A DNA stretch of 64,000 nt from DASPJR01 sp035628505 (GTDB lineage: Bacteria > Planctomycetota > SZUA-567 > H5-PLA8): NCBI GenBank assembly GCA_035628505.1, contig DASPJR010000207.1, forward strand, positions 54,574 to 118,573, in the 5' to 3' direction. A model generated the notes under the pieces. The model searched no databases. It was given only the letters and a program-made list of their open reading frames with translations, and was not told the origin of the DNA. Of the stretch, positions 27,547 through 36,568 are shown one piece after another. The translations under genes and the position numbers were made by a program. Positions within the stretch are counted from its first letter, which is position 1. Each line of letters begins with the position of its first letter.

Positions 27547-27893
27547 TTTTGAAACTCCTGTTCGTCACACCGAAGGCTGTGGCAGGAGCCGTCGCCTTCT
27601 TTGAAGCACCGAAACCGCTTCGGTGTTCAAAGTGCACGTGAGCAGATGCAACACCAACCCGGGAGCTGAGAGGACGATTTTAAGCCATTGTGTGAAACAA
27701 AATTGCGTTAGGAATAAATAAGCTAAATCAGGAGTATACCGGCGATATAAAAGGATATTCCCGCAGCGGCCGCTATTTATTGTCAGGTGACAGCTGCGTC
27801 AGTTCACGATCACGTCTCTGCAATGAAGCTGAGTCTTGTGAAGAAAATGAACAGGCGCATTCAGGTGATTGTTCTTTGCCGGAGTCCGCTTTG
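27547..27893. other. Intergenic region with a strong stem-loop
   Basis: No credible gene. At 27599-27632 an inverted repeat (ctttgaagcaccgaa / ttcggtgttcaaag, 4-nt loop) lies about 55 bp upstream of the KGG gene, in its likely leader or operator. The rest (27650-27780) is AT-rich. Confidence 0.55.
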
Positions 27894-28748
27894 TCAATTG
27901 AACGGCTCGCCGCGATAGACGACAACGGCCTCATTTGCAAAGCGCTGACGGAAACGCTCTTCGCTTTCCCAGTAAAGCCCGGCGAGTGGATCAGCGATCT
28001 CAACACCGCGCGTGGGGTCGACCGAGCAGACCACGATGGCATGGCCGGTGTCTTTGTTGATCATCACTGACGCCAGCAGAGGCTTCTTCAAGCGGCAAAA
28101 CTCAGTCCAGTCTGGCTTGAACATGCGCACCCGCCAGCCACGAACGGCAGCAATGGTCTTGAGTCCCGCGGCCATTCCCAGAACCGTAGCGCCGTCGTAA
28201 CGCCGCGTGATGCACAGCGGCGCCAGCTGCTGCTCGGTGGCTTTTGAATCGATGTCCAATCGGCGCAGCAGCGTCGCGCACGCGGCAGCGCCGCAGGTGT
28301 AGCCGGTGCTCTGCCGCGCGATGTTGTCATCATCGATGCGCGGCTCCGGAGCCATGTCAGACGCGACGCCTCCGTACCAGCTGAGCCTGTCGACGAGCCC
28401 GATCGAGGCAACCGTCATAATAACGGCCGCGAGCAGCTCCAGTAAACGTACAGTCCGGAGAACCTCCTTTTGCGGGCGCTGCGGATTATCTCTGGCCTGC
28501 CGCGCAGCGATGAAAAAGAGCGTGGCGGCAAACGGAGCGAACCAGCTTCCCTGCAGCAGCGCCAGGGTTCTTCCAATCAAGATTTCAGGAAGCCAGTGCC
28601 ATTGCCAGGCAAATATGGTGAAAACGACCAGGACGCTGCACACCAGTCCGGCACAGCACGTCGCACGCGGTTTAGAAAGCGAGCCCAGCCGCCAGCCGAG
28701 TGCCGCAGCGGCAAGGCTGCAGATCCATAGAGCAGCAAGCAGAGTCAT
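27894..28748 (-). CDS. Membrane-anchored C39-like cysteine peptidase
   Basis: 284 aa. N-terminal half (about 1-125) has four hydrophobic segments (LAALWICSLAAAALGW, AGLVCSVLVVFTIFAW, WFAPFAATLFFIAA, ELLAAVIMTVASIGL). The C-terminal half is a papain-like C39 domain with Cys in STGYTCGAAACATLL, His in DTGHAIVVCSV and Asp in EIADPLAG. C39 domains usually form part of bacteriocin-exporting ABC transporters and cut double-glycine leaders; here there is no ABC domain. It may process a secreted peptide or regulate the nearby envelope genes, which is inference. Confidence 0.82.
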   Translation of the reverse strand: MTLLAALWICSLAAAALGWRLGSLSKPRATCCAGLVCSVLVVFTIFAWQWHWLPEILIGRTLALLQGSWFAPFAATLFFIAARQARDNPQRPQKEVLRTVRLLELLAAVIMTVASIGLVDRLSWYGGVASDMAPEPRIDDDNIARQSTGYTCGAAACATLLRRLDIDSKATEQQLAPLCITRRYDGATVLGMAAGLKTIAAVRGWRVRMFKPDWTEFCRLKKPLLASVMINKDTGHAIVVCSVDPTRGVEIADPLAGLYWESEERFRQRFANEAVVVYRGEPFN

Positions 28749-28877
28749 ACGTGTGCCTCATCGAGCAATGTACCTCTTTGCTGCCGTGCTGTCATTTTTT
28801 GTGGTCGGTTTTATCAAAACCGAAACGGCACATTCATTGCACATGTGAGTCTGGCCGCTAAGGGGGTGGGGTGCCGG

Positions 28878-29849
28878 ATGGTCCAGATATCAGTCATTAT
28901 ACCCACTTATAATTCTGGCGATTACCTTGAGGCGACGCTGCAATCCGTGCTTGAACAGACAGTGCGGCCGGCCGAAATCATTGTTGTTGACGACGCTTCA
29001 ACTGACGACACACTTGAGCGCCTCAAAAAATTCGCTCCGTATGTGAAAGTTATTAACACCGGTGTCAATACGGGATCTGCGAGCGCACCTCGCAACCTGG
29101 GCATCGAGGTTTCGCGCTGCCCGTATTTCGCGCCCTTTGATTCTGACGACCTCATGCTTCCAGAGAAGCTGCAGCACTCAATCGCGCTGTTGCGCATGCG
29201 GCCTGATCTGCCGGTGCTGTTCACGGACTTCAGCTTCTTTGGAGATGTCAGTCGCAGGATTCCGCAGCAGTCTCATTGCACGCTTCGTTCTCGTTTCAGG
29301 CGCTACCTGCAGCCTGTCGCGCACTCGTACTACGCGCTGCAGCCCAGCGACGCATTAAATTCACTGTTTCACGAAAACTTCGTAGGTGCCAGCTCCATCA
29401 TGTGCAGCAAAGCGGCGTGGCGGGCAGTGGGCGGCTACAACGAAAAGTTGAAAAGCGCCGAGGATCTGGATTTCAGCTTCCGCCTGGCCGAGCGTTTCCC
29501 ATTCGGTTATGTCGACAAGGTGCTTCACCGTTATCGGCTGCGCGGCGATAGCAAGTCATCGAACAAGCTGCGCAATTATTCGTGCGCGCTGAGCGTGCTT
29601 CGGCGCTACGTCAACTATCCGGCAAGCGGCGAGGCTCATCGCGGATTGCGAGAGCAGATCCTGGACTTCGAAACAGATCTAGCCTGTTTGTGCAGCGAAA
29701 ACGGCCGGATTCCTGAAGCGCTGCAGCACTTCTGGCAGGCTCTGCGGCTCGGCGGACTGCGCCGTCGCCTGCTGCGCCCCAGCCGCAAACTGTTGTATGG
29801 TTCGGCGGCGGTAATCGGCGGAAAACTGCCGGCCAGGAAAGCGGCGTAA
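28878..29849 (+). CDS. Family 2 glycosyltransferase
   Basis: 323 aa from ATG 28878 (MVQISVIIPTYNSGDYLEA), downstream of gggggtgggg. The GT-A fold is clear: nucleotide-sugar region VIIPTYNSG, EIIVVDDASTDDT, and metal-binding DxD-like FDSDDLML. KSAEDLDFSFRLAERFP supplies the catalytic ED. It transfers a sugar from a nucleotide donor to a glycan acceptor at the cytoplasmic face. The convergent GT2 gene and the flippase suggest a small surface-glycan locus. The start was chosen because the conserved GT2 N-terminus begins here. Confidence 0.92.
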   Translation: MVQISVIIPTYNSGDYLEATLQSVLEQTVRPAEIIVVDDASTDDTLERLKKFAPYVKVINTGVNTGSASAPRNLGIEVSRCPYFAPFDSDDLMLPEKLQHSIALLRMRPDLPVLFTDFSFFGDVSRRIPQQSHCTLRSRFRRYLQPVAHSYYALQPSDALNSLFHENFVGASSIMCSKAAWRAVGGYNEKLKSAEDLDFSFRLAERFPFGYVDKVLHRYRLRGDSKSSNKLRNYSCALSVLRRYVNYPASGEAHRGLREQILDFETDLACLCSENGRIPEALQHFWQALRLGGLRRRLLRPSRKLLYGSAAVIGGKLPARKAA

Positions 29850-29853
29850 GCGA

Positions 29854-30804
29854 TCAGGTCGCCGCGGCCGGCCGGCGCCCGGCTCCGCGCTTGAGCAGGT
29901 TGCGAACCTTCTCGAAGCCCGTCTTCCCGACAAGGCTTTTCAGCAGCAGCGTGCGCCGGTCAAAGCGTGCTTCAGCGCCAGGCACCTCAAGCGAGTACGG
30001 AAAGCGTATAAAGGAACGCAGCGTGTGCCCCAGCGCCGGCAGGTTCGCCCCTGTTTCGTGATAGGCCATGGCTGAATCGTAATCGAAATAGGCGAGCGCT
30101 GCTGTTTTCTGGGCGCGGTATTCCGGATGTGCCTTGAAAAACTCGCGCAGGATTTCAGCATAGTTTTCAGCCATGCGCCGCGCTTGAAGAATACTCTGCC
30201 CGCTGTGATGCCGGTATTCCCACACAGCCGCATTGACGCGCGCAGCCGGTCCGGTGAGCACCAGCTTCAGCCACAGTTCCCGGTCTTCCGCGAGCCGCCG
30301 TTTCTCCTTAAAAAGCCCGCAGCGGATCAGGCTTTCGCGCCGCGCCACCGCGCTCGACGTTCCGAACGGCAGCGCGCAGAGAAAGTCTTCAACCGAAAAG
30401 AGCGTGTACATCTCGCAGCCGCACCGCGATTCGGCAGTGTCGGCGTTCTGGTTCAATCCCCCGATGAGCACGACTTCCGGGTAGTTGAGCGCGCACTGCA
30501 TCTGCAGGGCGAGTTTCTCCGGGCGCCAGATGTCGTCGGCGTCGAGCATCGCGATCCACTCGCCGCGGGCAGCGCGGATGCCGCGGTTGCGTGCGGCCGA
30601 GACGCCGCTGTTCTCCTGGCGATGGTACGTGATTCTTCCAGCGAATGAACGTAGCTCGCTCTGCGTGTTGTCGGTCGAGCCATCATCGACAACGATGATT
30701 TCAAGCGGCGGAAGCGTCTGCCGCAGCGCCGACTCGACAGCTTCTCCGATGTATCGCCCATAATTGTAGGTCGGGATGACAACGCTGACGTCTGGCCTCC
30801 GCAT
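29854..30804 (-). CDS. Family 2 glycosyltransferase
   Basis: 316 aa from ATG 30804 with RBS ggaggt. It opens MRRPDVSVVIPTYNYGRYI, with EIIVVDDGSTDNT, GVSAARNRGIRAARG and the DxD-like MLDADDIWRPEKL, followed by LAEDRELWLKL as catalytic region. It lies 21 bp downstream of the flippase gene in the same direction and 4 bp from the convergent GT2, so the three genes form a compact polysaccharide module. Donor and acceptor sugars cannot be told from sequence. Confidence 0.92.
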   Translation of the reverse strand: MRRPDVSVVIPTYNYGRYIGEAVESALRQTLPPLEIIVVDDGSTDNTQSELRSFAGRITYHRQENSGVSAARNRGIRAARGEWIAMLDADDIWRPEKLALQMQCALNYPEVVLIGGLNQNADTAESRCGCEMYTLFSVEDFLCALPFGTSSAVARRESLIRCGLFKEKRRLAEDRELWLKLVLTGPAARVNAAVWEYRHHSGQSILQARRMAENYAEILREFFKAHPEYRAQKTAALAYFDYDSAMAYHETGANLPALGHTLRSFIRFPYSLEVPGAEARFDRRTLLLKSLVGKTGFEKVRNLLKRGAGRRPAAAT

Positions 30805-30825
30805 GGTGAAGACCTCCAGTGAAAA

Positions 30826-32445
30826 TCACGCCGCTCGGCTTTTCAGGCGTGGAAGCAGCCGCGCTAACGCGGGCCGCAATTCGGGCACAATCCAATAGAG
30901 CAGTCCGGCGTAAACGAGAGTGCTGGCCACGCAGGCGGCGAAGAGCTCCAGGAAATTGCCGTAATCAATAAAGGCGAACCCAGCGATAAGCACAAGGTAG
31001 ACCCCGGCGAGCCACACGGCGAGCGCGTGCAGCCGGTAGTACTGGCGGCAGCTGAGATGCAGTTCCCGCCGCAGGACAATCGGCAGAAGCACTCCGCGGA
31101 AGACCAGCATCGGCAGAGCCGTTCCCAGGCAGACGCCGTAGATCCCGTAGTCGCGCGCCAGCGCCACGCTCAGCGCGACGTTCACCAGCGCTTCCACCAT
31201 CGTCAACGCGGTCAGCCAGTTCAGCTTTCCGATTCCCGCCAGCAGCCCGCACGCGGGCCCCGCAAGCATCGCTGCAAAGTACGCGGGCAGCACGATCACC
31301 TGCAATACGTAGCTTTCGTAGACCCAGCCCTTGCCGAGCCACAATTTCAAGAAGGGCAGCCCGAAAACGCCGATGTTCACCAGGCCGAAGACCGTGAGAA
31401 TCGCGTTGTTGAGATTCGCTTTGCGAAACAGCGCCCACAGCGCGTCCGTGTCGTGTTTCTCGGAGAGGCCGCTGAACTTCGGGATCAGCACCGACCAGGC
31501 CACGCCGATCGTTGTGCTGGCGAGCATCACCAGTCGGAAGCCGATGCCGTAGATGGAAATCTGATCCGGCGCCTCGGGCATGAACCACCCGATTACCGCC
31601 GCGTCTTTCTGAAAACGCAGCACGTCGGCCAGCGCCATAAGAAACACCGCGCCGCTGTAGCCGATCAGCGAACAGACCACGTCGCGTTCGGCGCGCCAGG
31701 GCCGCGGCAGTGTAATCCACGAGCACAGCCGCATCGCTGCGACCGTCACGATGCCGTTGCGAATCACCGATTCCATGAGCGTGAGAACGCAGAGCAGCCA
31801 CAGATTCAGGCCGGCATGAGCGAAATACAGGACCAGGCCGAGTTTGAAGATCAGGTACGTGACGATCTCGATGCCGTCATAAACATAAAACAGCGAGCGG
31901 CCGCGCAGGCTTGCGGCGTACGGCCGGCAGAAGAGATCGAGCGCCATGCCGACGCCGAGCGCAGCGATAATACCCTGCATTCCGCCCAGCGCCGCCGGAT
32001 AGAGCGCAGGCAGAATGAACATCAGGGCCGCGGTCAGCAGCAGCGCCAGGAAACCTGACGCGCCGAAGATGGCAACGCTCGAATCGAAGACCTTGATCAG
32101 CCGTTCGCGGTTGCCGCTTTCGTAATAGGCCGCGCTGAACTTCATGCAGCCGGCGGTCATTCCCAGATCGAGAATGCGCATCTGCCCGATGAAACTCATC
32201 ACGAGCAGCCAGATTCCGTAATTCTCTTCGCCGAGCGCCCCGAGAATCGCGGGGGTGACGATAAAAGAACCAGCGACGAGAATGAAATTGCTGGCCCACG
32301 AAACCCCGACGTTCAGTGTGGAAACCCGCGCTTGAAGCTGCTTTCTGACGCGCTCCAGCAACGGCACCGCTTGCGGCTGAAGTTCACTCGTGGAGACCGG
32401 CAGAACTGCGGCGGCGGTGCCAACCCGGGTACTTGCTTGTGCCAT
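30826..32445 (-). CDS. Polysaccharide flippase-like membrane protein (Wzx/MATE-type)
   Basis: 539 aa with 12-14 predicted TM helices from about residue 45. The early motif VSWASNFILVAGSFIVTPAIL and GEENYGIWLLVMSFIG match Wzx/RfbX-type O-antigen and polysaccharide exporters. It should flip lipid-linked glycan units across the inner membrane, working with the GT2 enzymes next door. The first 40 residues (MAQASTRVGTAAAVLPVSTS) are hydrophilic and unusual in length. Initiation was set at ATG 32445; no strong RBS was seen. Confidence 0.88.
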   Translation of the reverse strand: MAQASTRVGTAAAVLPVSTSELQPQAVPLLERVRKQLQARVSTLNVGVSWASNFILVAGSFIVTPAILGALGEENYGIWLLVMSFIGQMRILDLGMTAGCMKFSAAYYESGNRERLIKVFDSSVAIFGASGFLALLLTAALMFILPALYPAALGGMQGIIAALGVGMALDLFCRPYAASLRGRSLFYVYDGIEIVTYLIFKLGLVLYFAHAGLNLWLLCVLTLMESVIRNGIVTVAAMRLCSWITLPRPWRAERDVVCSLIGYSGAVFLMALADVLRFQKDAAVIGWFMPEAPDQISIYGIGFRLVMLASTTIGVAWSVLIPKFSGLSEKHDTDALWALFRKANLNNAILTVFGLVNIGVFGLPFLKLWLGKGWVYESYVLQVIVLPAYFAAMLAGPACGLLAGIGKLNWLTALTMVEALVNVALSVALARDYGIYGVCLGTALPMLVFRGVLLPIVLRRELHLSCRQYYRLHALAVWLAGVYLVLIAGFAFIDYGNFLELFAACVASTLVYAGLLYWIVPELRPALARLLPRLKSRAA

Positions 32446-32894
32446 TCTCTAGATGCTCGCGTGCAAGCAGGCTCAAGAGTTGAGCCGCTCTCATGCAAGT
32501 TAGAAAGTGTCGTGCCAGCGGAGTGGTGTCAGAGTCGGCCTTGTGGCGCGAACTTTAGTTCGCGAGTGCCCCTCACTATACTAAGACAATTGAGAAACCA
32601 CTTTTGACCCGTAAATCTACCGTACAGTTTTCCTAACACACAAGTCGTTAAGTAGCTGACGCTTGCATGAAAACTATTTTTTAAATTCTAAGAAATACGG
32701 ACAGTCCTAGTGCGAACGGAATTCCCGCATACAACCGGTAGTACAAGAATTCGAGCAACACACTGTGCGCAATCCACTGAATTCAACTAAAAGTGTCCGC
32801 TCGTTCCCACTCATACTACCAACGCCGACCGTTGTACGTAAAAGGCAAAACCCAAGTGTCAATCAAGTCCGCGAAGCGGACGATAGCATAGTAG
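32446..32894. other. AT-rich gene-free stretch upstream of the flippase gene
   Basis: No credible ORF on either strand. It is clearly more AT-rich than the surroundings at about 32570-32760. A REP-like copy lies at 32540-32567. No clear promoter for the flippase was found. Confidence 0.5.
32540..32567 (+). repeat. GCGAACTTTAGTTCGC palindromic repeat copy
   Basis: ttgtggcgcgaactttagtt followed by cgcg matches one arm of 9504-9555. Confidence 0.75.
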
Positions 32895-32956
32895 CCCAGG
32901 GCGGGTAGCCCTGGGAAAGCGAATTTTTATTGAATTCAAAAGCCCCGGAACGGGGC
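32895..32956. repeat. REP-type hairpins preceding the transposase remnant
   Basis: CCCAGGGC-GGGTA-GCCCTGGG at 32895-32915 and gccccggaacggggc at 32942-32956 are two GC-rich hairpins with an AT-rich spacer, immediately upstream of the RAYT-like start. This is the usual layout of REP-associated transposases. Confidence 0.7.
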
Positions 32957-32972
32957 GACAGAGGAGACCGCA

Positions 32973-33029
32973 ATGTCGCACACGTATACGCGGTTATTGA
33001 ACCACATTGTCTTAAGCACCAAGGATCGC
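32973..33029 (+). pseudogene. N-terminal remnant of a RAYT/IS200-type (Y1) transposase
   Basis: ATG 32973 gives MSHTYTRLLNHIVLSTKDR, the characteristic N-terminus of REP-associated tyrosine transposases (consensus like L..H.vfSTK.R), with gaggagacc as RBS. After 19 codons the reading frame runs into a palindromic repeat and no HUH motif or catalytic Tyr region follows. The gene is therefore only a stub of a normally 140-200 aa protein. Confidence 0.75.
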
Positions 33030-33184
33030 GGGTGGCCCAGCCCAACGGGCTGGGTGAGCGAAGCGAACAAGAAGCCTCAGGACAGACGCCGGTCGGGGAA
33101 AGCGTGCACCCCTTCAGAGAGGACGCGAGATCTGCGGCTTCTTGTTGCTGACGCAACACGGCCCGTTGGGCCGTGCCACCCTCC
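33030..33184. repeat. Long palindromic repeat interrupting the transposase
   Basis: Left arm 33031-33054 (ggtggcccagcccaacgggc) and right arm 33157-33181 (ggcccgttgggccgtgccac) are imperfect reverse complements. Inner arms aacaagaagcctca (33064-) and tgcggcttcttgttg (33133-33147) also pair. The two nested pairs form one long hairpin. Confidence 0.75.
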
Positions 33185-33220
33185 GGCTAGGCAATGCGCG
33201 GTGGTCCCACTCCGGCGGTA

Positions 33221-33259
33221 AGCCAATCCGAAATCCGAAATTCGCAATCCGAAATTGGC
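33221..33259. repeat. CCAATCCGAAAT-family repeat
   Basis: gccaatccgaaatccgaaat followed by tcgcaatccgaaattggcc. The ends (ggccaat / attggcc-like) are inverted. It touches the SirB1-like stop codon. Related to 1841-1878 on the opposite strand. Confidence 0.7.
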
Positions 33260-34387
33260 CTAGCGGAAGGGGTATTCATACTCCATCCGCCGCAGCAGTT
33301 CCTCCGCCGTGCGGCCGACCGGTCCCGTGGGGTCGAGTTGCGCGGCGTGCTCGAAGTCCAATCGCGCACCGCGGCGTTCGCCGCGCCTGAGCCGGCGCTC
33401 GGCCCGGATCAGCAGCGGAACAGGATCGCGCGGCTGTAGATGAACGAGCACCGTGGCGACGCGCTCGGCATCGAGAACCTTCTTCTGGTTATCAAACAGT
33501 GCCAGAAGGTTATTGCACATCCGCGCCAGGATTTCCTTCGGCGGCGTGGCCTTCAGGTGTTCGTCCGGAATGAAGGGCTGCCCGACGGCTTCGACACGCT
33601 GGCGGCATTCGTCCAGGTTCAGCGCGTGCGCTCCATTGAAAGGATCAATCAGCAGGAACTGCTCGCCTTTGTCGGTGACCACGCGGACGCGGACGATGAA
33701 ATGTCCCGGCATGCCGACGCCCTCGGCTTTCAGGTACATCCTGCGCGCGATCGCCAGATAGAGGACTGATAAGGCGATGGGCAATCCCGTGCGGCGCTCC
33801 ATCACGTCGGGCAGGTAGCTGTTGCGGTCGTTGTAAAAGTTTTCAGAGCTGCCATGAAAGCCTTCCTCGCGCCAGAACTCGCCGAGACTCTTCACGATTT
33901 CCAGCGTGCGCTCGCTGGTAACTTTGCGCGCCTCGTCGCGCGTGATCCCCAGATTCGTATAGACGAACTCGGCCGCTTTCTTCGCCAGTTCATCGATTTC
34001 CCGCATAACACGCTGCACGGGCAGATTGGGGTAAGGAAGGCGCGAGAGCAGCACCGCGCCGTGTTCGACCTGGTAGTCGCGCTTCTCACGGATGATGCCG
34101 AGATAAATCTGCCGGCCGACTTCGTCCGGAACCAGCAGCCGCACCAGCGAGCGGGCAAGAGCCGCCGTGTTCTCCTTCCGTCCGGCCGCCGCGCGCGAAA
34201 GCGCCGGAAGGGCGTCGGTGCCGAGCATCAGGAGTTCGCGCGAGATTTCGCCGCGCCGCTCGGAATCGACTTCTTCGCATACCTGGAGCAGGGCATAAGC
34301 ACGGACGCGGCGGCGGTAAAGCTCACCGGGCGGCGCCGGCAGATCGCGGGGATCGGGCGGAAAAAAGGGCAGCGCGTCGCAGTTCAT
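33260..34387 (-). CDS. SirB1/transglutaminase-like protein with C-terminal TPR-like region
   Basis: 375 aa from ATG 34387. An N-terminal helical region (about 1-130) contains HEAT-like units (ELLMLGTDALPALSRAAAG). The transglutaminase-like SirB1 core (about 130-270) shows FYNDRNSYLPDVMERRTGLPIALSVLYLAIA, GVGMPGHFIVRV and LLIDPFNGAHAL. The C-terminal part (about 300-375) is TPR-like (DPVPLLIRAERRLRRGE). The classical Cys of transglutaminases is not in the expected place, as is usual for SirB1 proteins. The function of the family is not established. Confidence 0.88.
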   Translation of the reverse strand: MNCDALPFFPPDPRDLPAPPGELYRRRVRAYALLQVCEEVDSERRGEISRELLMLGTDALPALSRAAAGRKENTAALARSLVRLLVPDEVGRQIYLGIIREKRDYQVEHGAVLLSRLPYPNLPVQRVMREIDELAKKAAEFVYTNLGITRDEARKVTSERTLEIVKSLGEFWREEGFHGSSENFYNDRNSYLPDVMERRTGLPIALSVLYLAIARRMYLKAEGVGMPGHFIVRVRVVTDKGEQFLLIDPFNGAHALNLDECRQRVEAVGQPFIPDEHLKATPPKEILARMCNNLLALFDNQKKVLDAERVATVLVHLQPRDPVPLLIRAERRLRRGERRGARLDFEHAAQLDPTGPVGRTAEELLRRMEYEYPFR

Positions 34388-34787
34388 GAAGTGACAGTCC
34401 CCTCTTGAACTTCACTTTCGGACAAGCCCCGGTGAAGTCAAGCACACGGAAAGCGAACCACGATGAAAAAAATTTTGAGAAAATGCAGGCTTGATTTACG
34501 TGCTTGAAATTGAAAACGAAAGTGCGCACGACGGGCGAAAACTGCCCGGTTTTGGGCTCATCTTGGGGCAACTGTAGGGTTCGCCACTAATCCTTTGTCT
34601 TTCGTCTAAGCATTCGCAGCGTTCGGTGTATCCAGAATGTTCCGCGGCATTGGTTATCTACGTTGACAGACAAAATGTAAGCGGGTACGTTACCGCGTCT
34701 TCGAAACGACGTGTCAGTTGCATGCAAGAGCTCATTTCTGTGGGGAACAGAAGGGCTAAACAATAACCCTGATGTGAGTGGAGACCT
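34388..34787. other. Intergenic region between divergent SirB1-like and MFS genes
   Basis: No gene is supported. It contains a promoter candidate for the MFS gene at 34663-34691. Small open frames here lack an RBS. Confidence 0.55.
34663..34691 (+). promoter_or_regulatory. Candidate sigma70-type promoter of the MFS transporter gene
   Basis: TTGACA at 34663-34668, 17-bp spacer, TACGTT at 34686-34691. About 97 bp upstream of the start codon. Confidence 0.5.
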
Positions 34788-36395
34788 ATGAGTCAACCAG
34801 CTAACGCAAAACGTCTGTTGTGGGCCGGGTTCATGGCGATTCTCGCCGCGGGCGTCGGCTTCGCCATCCGTGGCGGTATCTTCGATAACTGGCGCAGCGA
34901 ATTCAATTTTACGGACTCCCAGATCGGCGCCATCGGCGGTGCCGGGTTCTCGGGCTTCTGCTTCGGGATCATCATCGGCGGCGTGATCGCCGACTTCATC
35001 GGATACGGCAAGCTGGTTATTGCCGCGTTCGCCCTGCATGTGCTCTCCGCGTTCGTCACTTTCGGAGCAACGACTCCCGAGAACGCATACAACATGCTCT
35101 GGGCGGGTATGTTCATCTTCGCCTTCGCCAATGGAACGCTCGAAGCCGTCGCCAATCCGCTGGTCGCCACCTGCTTCCCGGACAACCGCAATCATTACCT
35201 CAATATTCTGCACGCAAGCTGGCCGGCCGGCATGATCCTGGGCGTCTCCGCAGGCTGGGTGCTCGACGATCAGCTGCAGTGGCCGTGGAAGTACCAGCTC
35301 GCGCTGTATCTTCTGCCGACCATTGTGTATGGCTTGATGTTCCTGGGCCAGCCGATGCCGATGTCCGAAGCCTCCAAGAAGGGCCTCAGCCTCGGTGAAA
35401 TGTTCAAAGACGTCGGCATTCTCGGAGCGCTCATTGTCTGCGCGCTGGTTGGACGTTTCCTCGTTGACGTGTTCGGACTCGTGGGCCTGTCCGCAAACGT
35501 GGCCAGCATTGCCGGCTGGGGAATCGGCCTGGCGATGCTCGTCGGCGTCGCTGTGATCACGGGCTTCTCGATCGGCTCCTTCCTGCTCTTCACCCTCTTC
35601 GTCGCTCACGCGCTGGTCGGTTCGGTCGAGCTCGGAACAGACGGCTGGATTCAGAGCATCACCGGCAATATCTTCAGCTCCGAGCAGGGCAAGTACCTCT
35701 TCCTGTGGACCTCAGCGATCATGTTCGGCTTGCGCTTCTGCGCGCACTGGATCGAAAACACGCTCAAGCTCTCGCCGGTTGGCCTGCTGCTGGTCTGCTC
35801 CATCCTGGCCGTTATCGGCCTGCAGCTTTCCAGCACCATGACTTCGTTCGGCATGGCGCTGGTCGCGCTGGGCATTTACGCGGTTGGCAAGACGTTCTTC
35901 TGGCCGTCCATGCTGGCCGTGGCCGCGGATCGCTTCCCACGCACAGGCGCCATCGCCATCAGCTGCATGGGCGGCATCGGCATGCTCTCCGTCGGTCTGC
36001 TTGGCGGCCCGGGCCTGGGCTACTGTAAAGACCGCTTCTCAGGCGAAGCGCTGAAGGCGGCTGATCCCGCATTGTACGAAAAGTACAAGGCTGAAAAGCC
36101 CAGCATGTTCCTCGGGCTGGAATCCACCGCCGCCTATGGTCTGGATGGCAAGAAGTCCGAAGAAGCAAAGAGTGCCAAGCCGCGCACGCCGGAACAGGAG
36201 AAAGTGGTTCTGGCCGGACAGGACGGCGACCGCAAGACGCTGAAAATCGACTCCTTCATTCCGGCGGTCATGGCGGTCATCTATCTGCTCGTCCTGCTCT
36301 ACTTCAAGGCGATCGGCGGATATAAGCCGGTGTCGCTGGAAGACGAAGCCAGCGCGGAACCGAAGAAGGAACAGGAAGCTGTCGCCGCGAACTAA
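34788..36395 (+). CDS. Major facilitator superfamily transporter (sugar-type)
   Basis: 535 aa with about 12 TM helices. The first TM pair is AGFMAILAAGVGFAIRGGIF, and IIIGGVIADFIGYGKLVIAA matches the MFS A-motif region (G..aDr.GrrK). A hydrophilic stretch (about 420-490, YKAEKPSMFLGLESTAAYG to KVVLAGQDGDRKTLKID) between the last TM segments is an unusual insertion. The substrate cannot be fixed; FucP/NNP-like sugar symport is plausible. A strong terminator follows. Confidence 0.85.
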   Translation: MSQPANAKRLLWAGFMAILAAGVGFAIRGGIFDNWRSEFNFTDSQIGAIGGAGFSGFCFGIIIGGVIADFIGYGKLVIAAFALHVLSAFVTFGATTPENAYNMLWAGMFIFAFANGTLEAVANPLVATCFPDNRNHYLNILHASWPAGMILGVSAGWVLDDQLQWPWKYQLALYLLPTIVYGLMFLGQPMPMSEASKKGLSLGEMFKDVGILGALIVCALVGRFLVDVFGLVGLSANVASIAGWGIGLAMLVGVAVITGFSIGSFLLFTLFVAHALVGSVELGTDGWIQSITGNIFSSEQGKYLFLWTSAIMFGLRFCAHWIENTLKLSPVGLLLVCSILAVIGLQLSSTMTSFGMALVALGIYAVGKTFFWPSMLAVAADRFPRTGAIAISCMGGIGMLSVGLLGGPGLGYCKDRFSGEALKAADPALYEKYKAEKPSMFLGLESTAAYGLDGKKSEEAKSAKPRTPEQEKVVLAGQDGDRKTLKIDSFIPAVMAVIYLLVLLYFKAIGGYKPVSLEDEASAEPKKEQEAVAAN

Positions 36396-36420
36396 AGACA
36401 TTTCGACCTTTGCCAGCCAG

Positions 36421-36456
36421 AAGCCCCCTTCAACCGAAGGGGGCTTTTCTTTTCTC
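36421..36456 (+). terminator. Rho-independent terminator after the MFS gene
   Basis: Perfect 11-bp stem AAGCCCCCTTC/GAAGGGGGCTT with AACC loop, then TTCTTTTC. Confidence 0.93.
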
Positions 36457-36568
36457 CCATCGCAACGGTCTTTCCTCAAAAACGCTTCAGTCCACCCCCT
36501 CAGCCTGCCGATACTTCAGAGTTGAAGTTCTCTGCCGCACAACGAACTAAAACTGAGAGAGTCGCTTT

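Noticed and set aside
27780..28070. Plus-strand ORF of 96 codons
   Set aside because: Mostly antisense to the C39-like gene and without RBS.
31027..32058. Plus-strand frame opposite the flippase
   Set aside because: Gln/Arg/His-rich sequence typical of antisense to a membrane protein.
34323..34571. Minus-strand ORF of 82 codons overlapping the SirB1-like start
   Set aside because: No RBS, no family and overlap with a clear gene in another frame.
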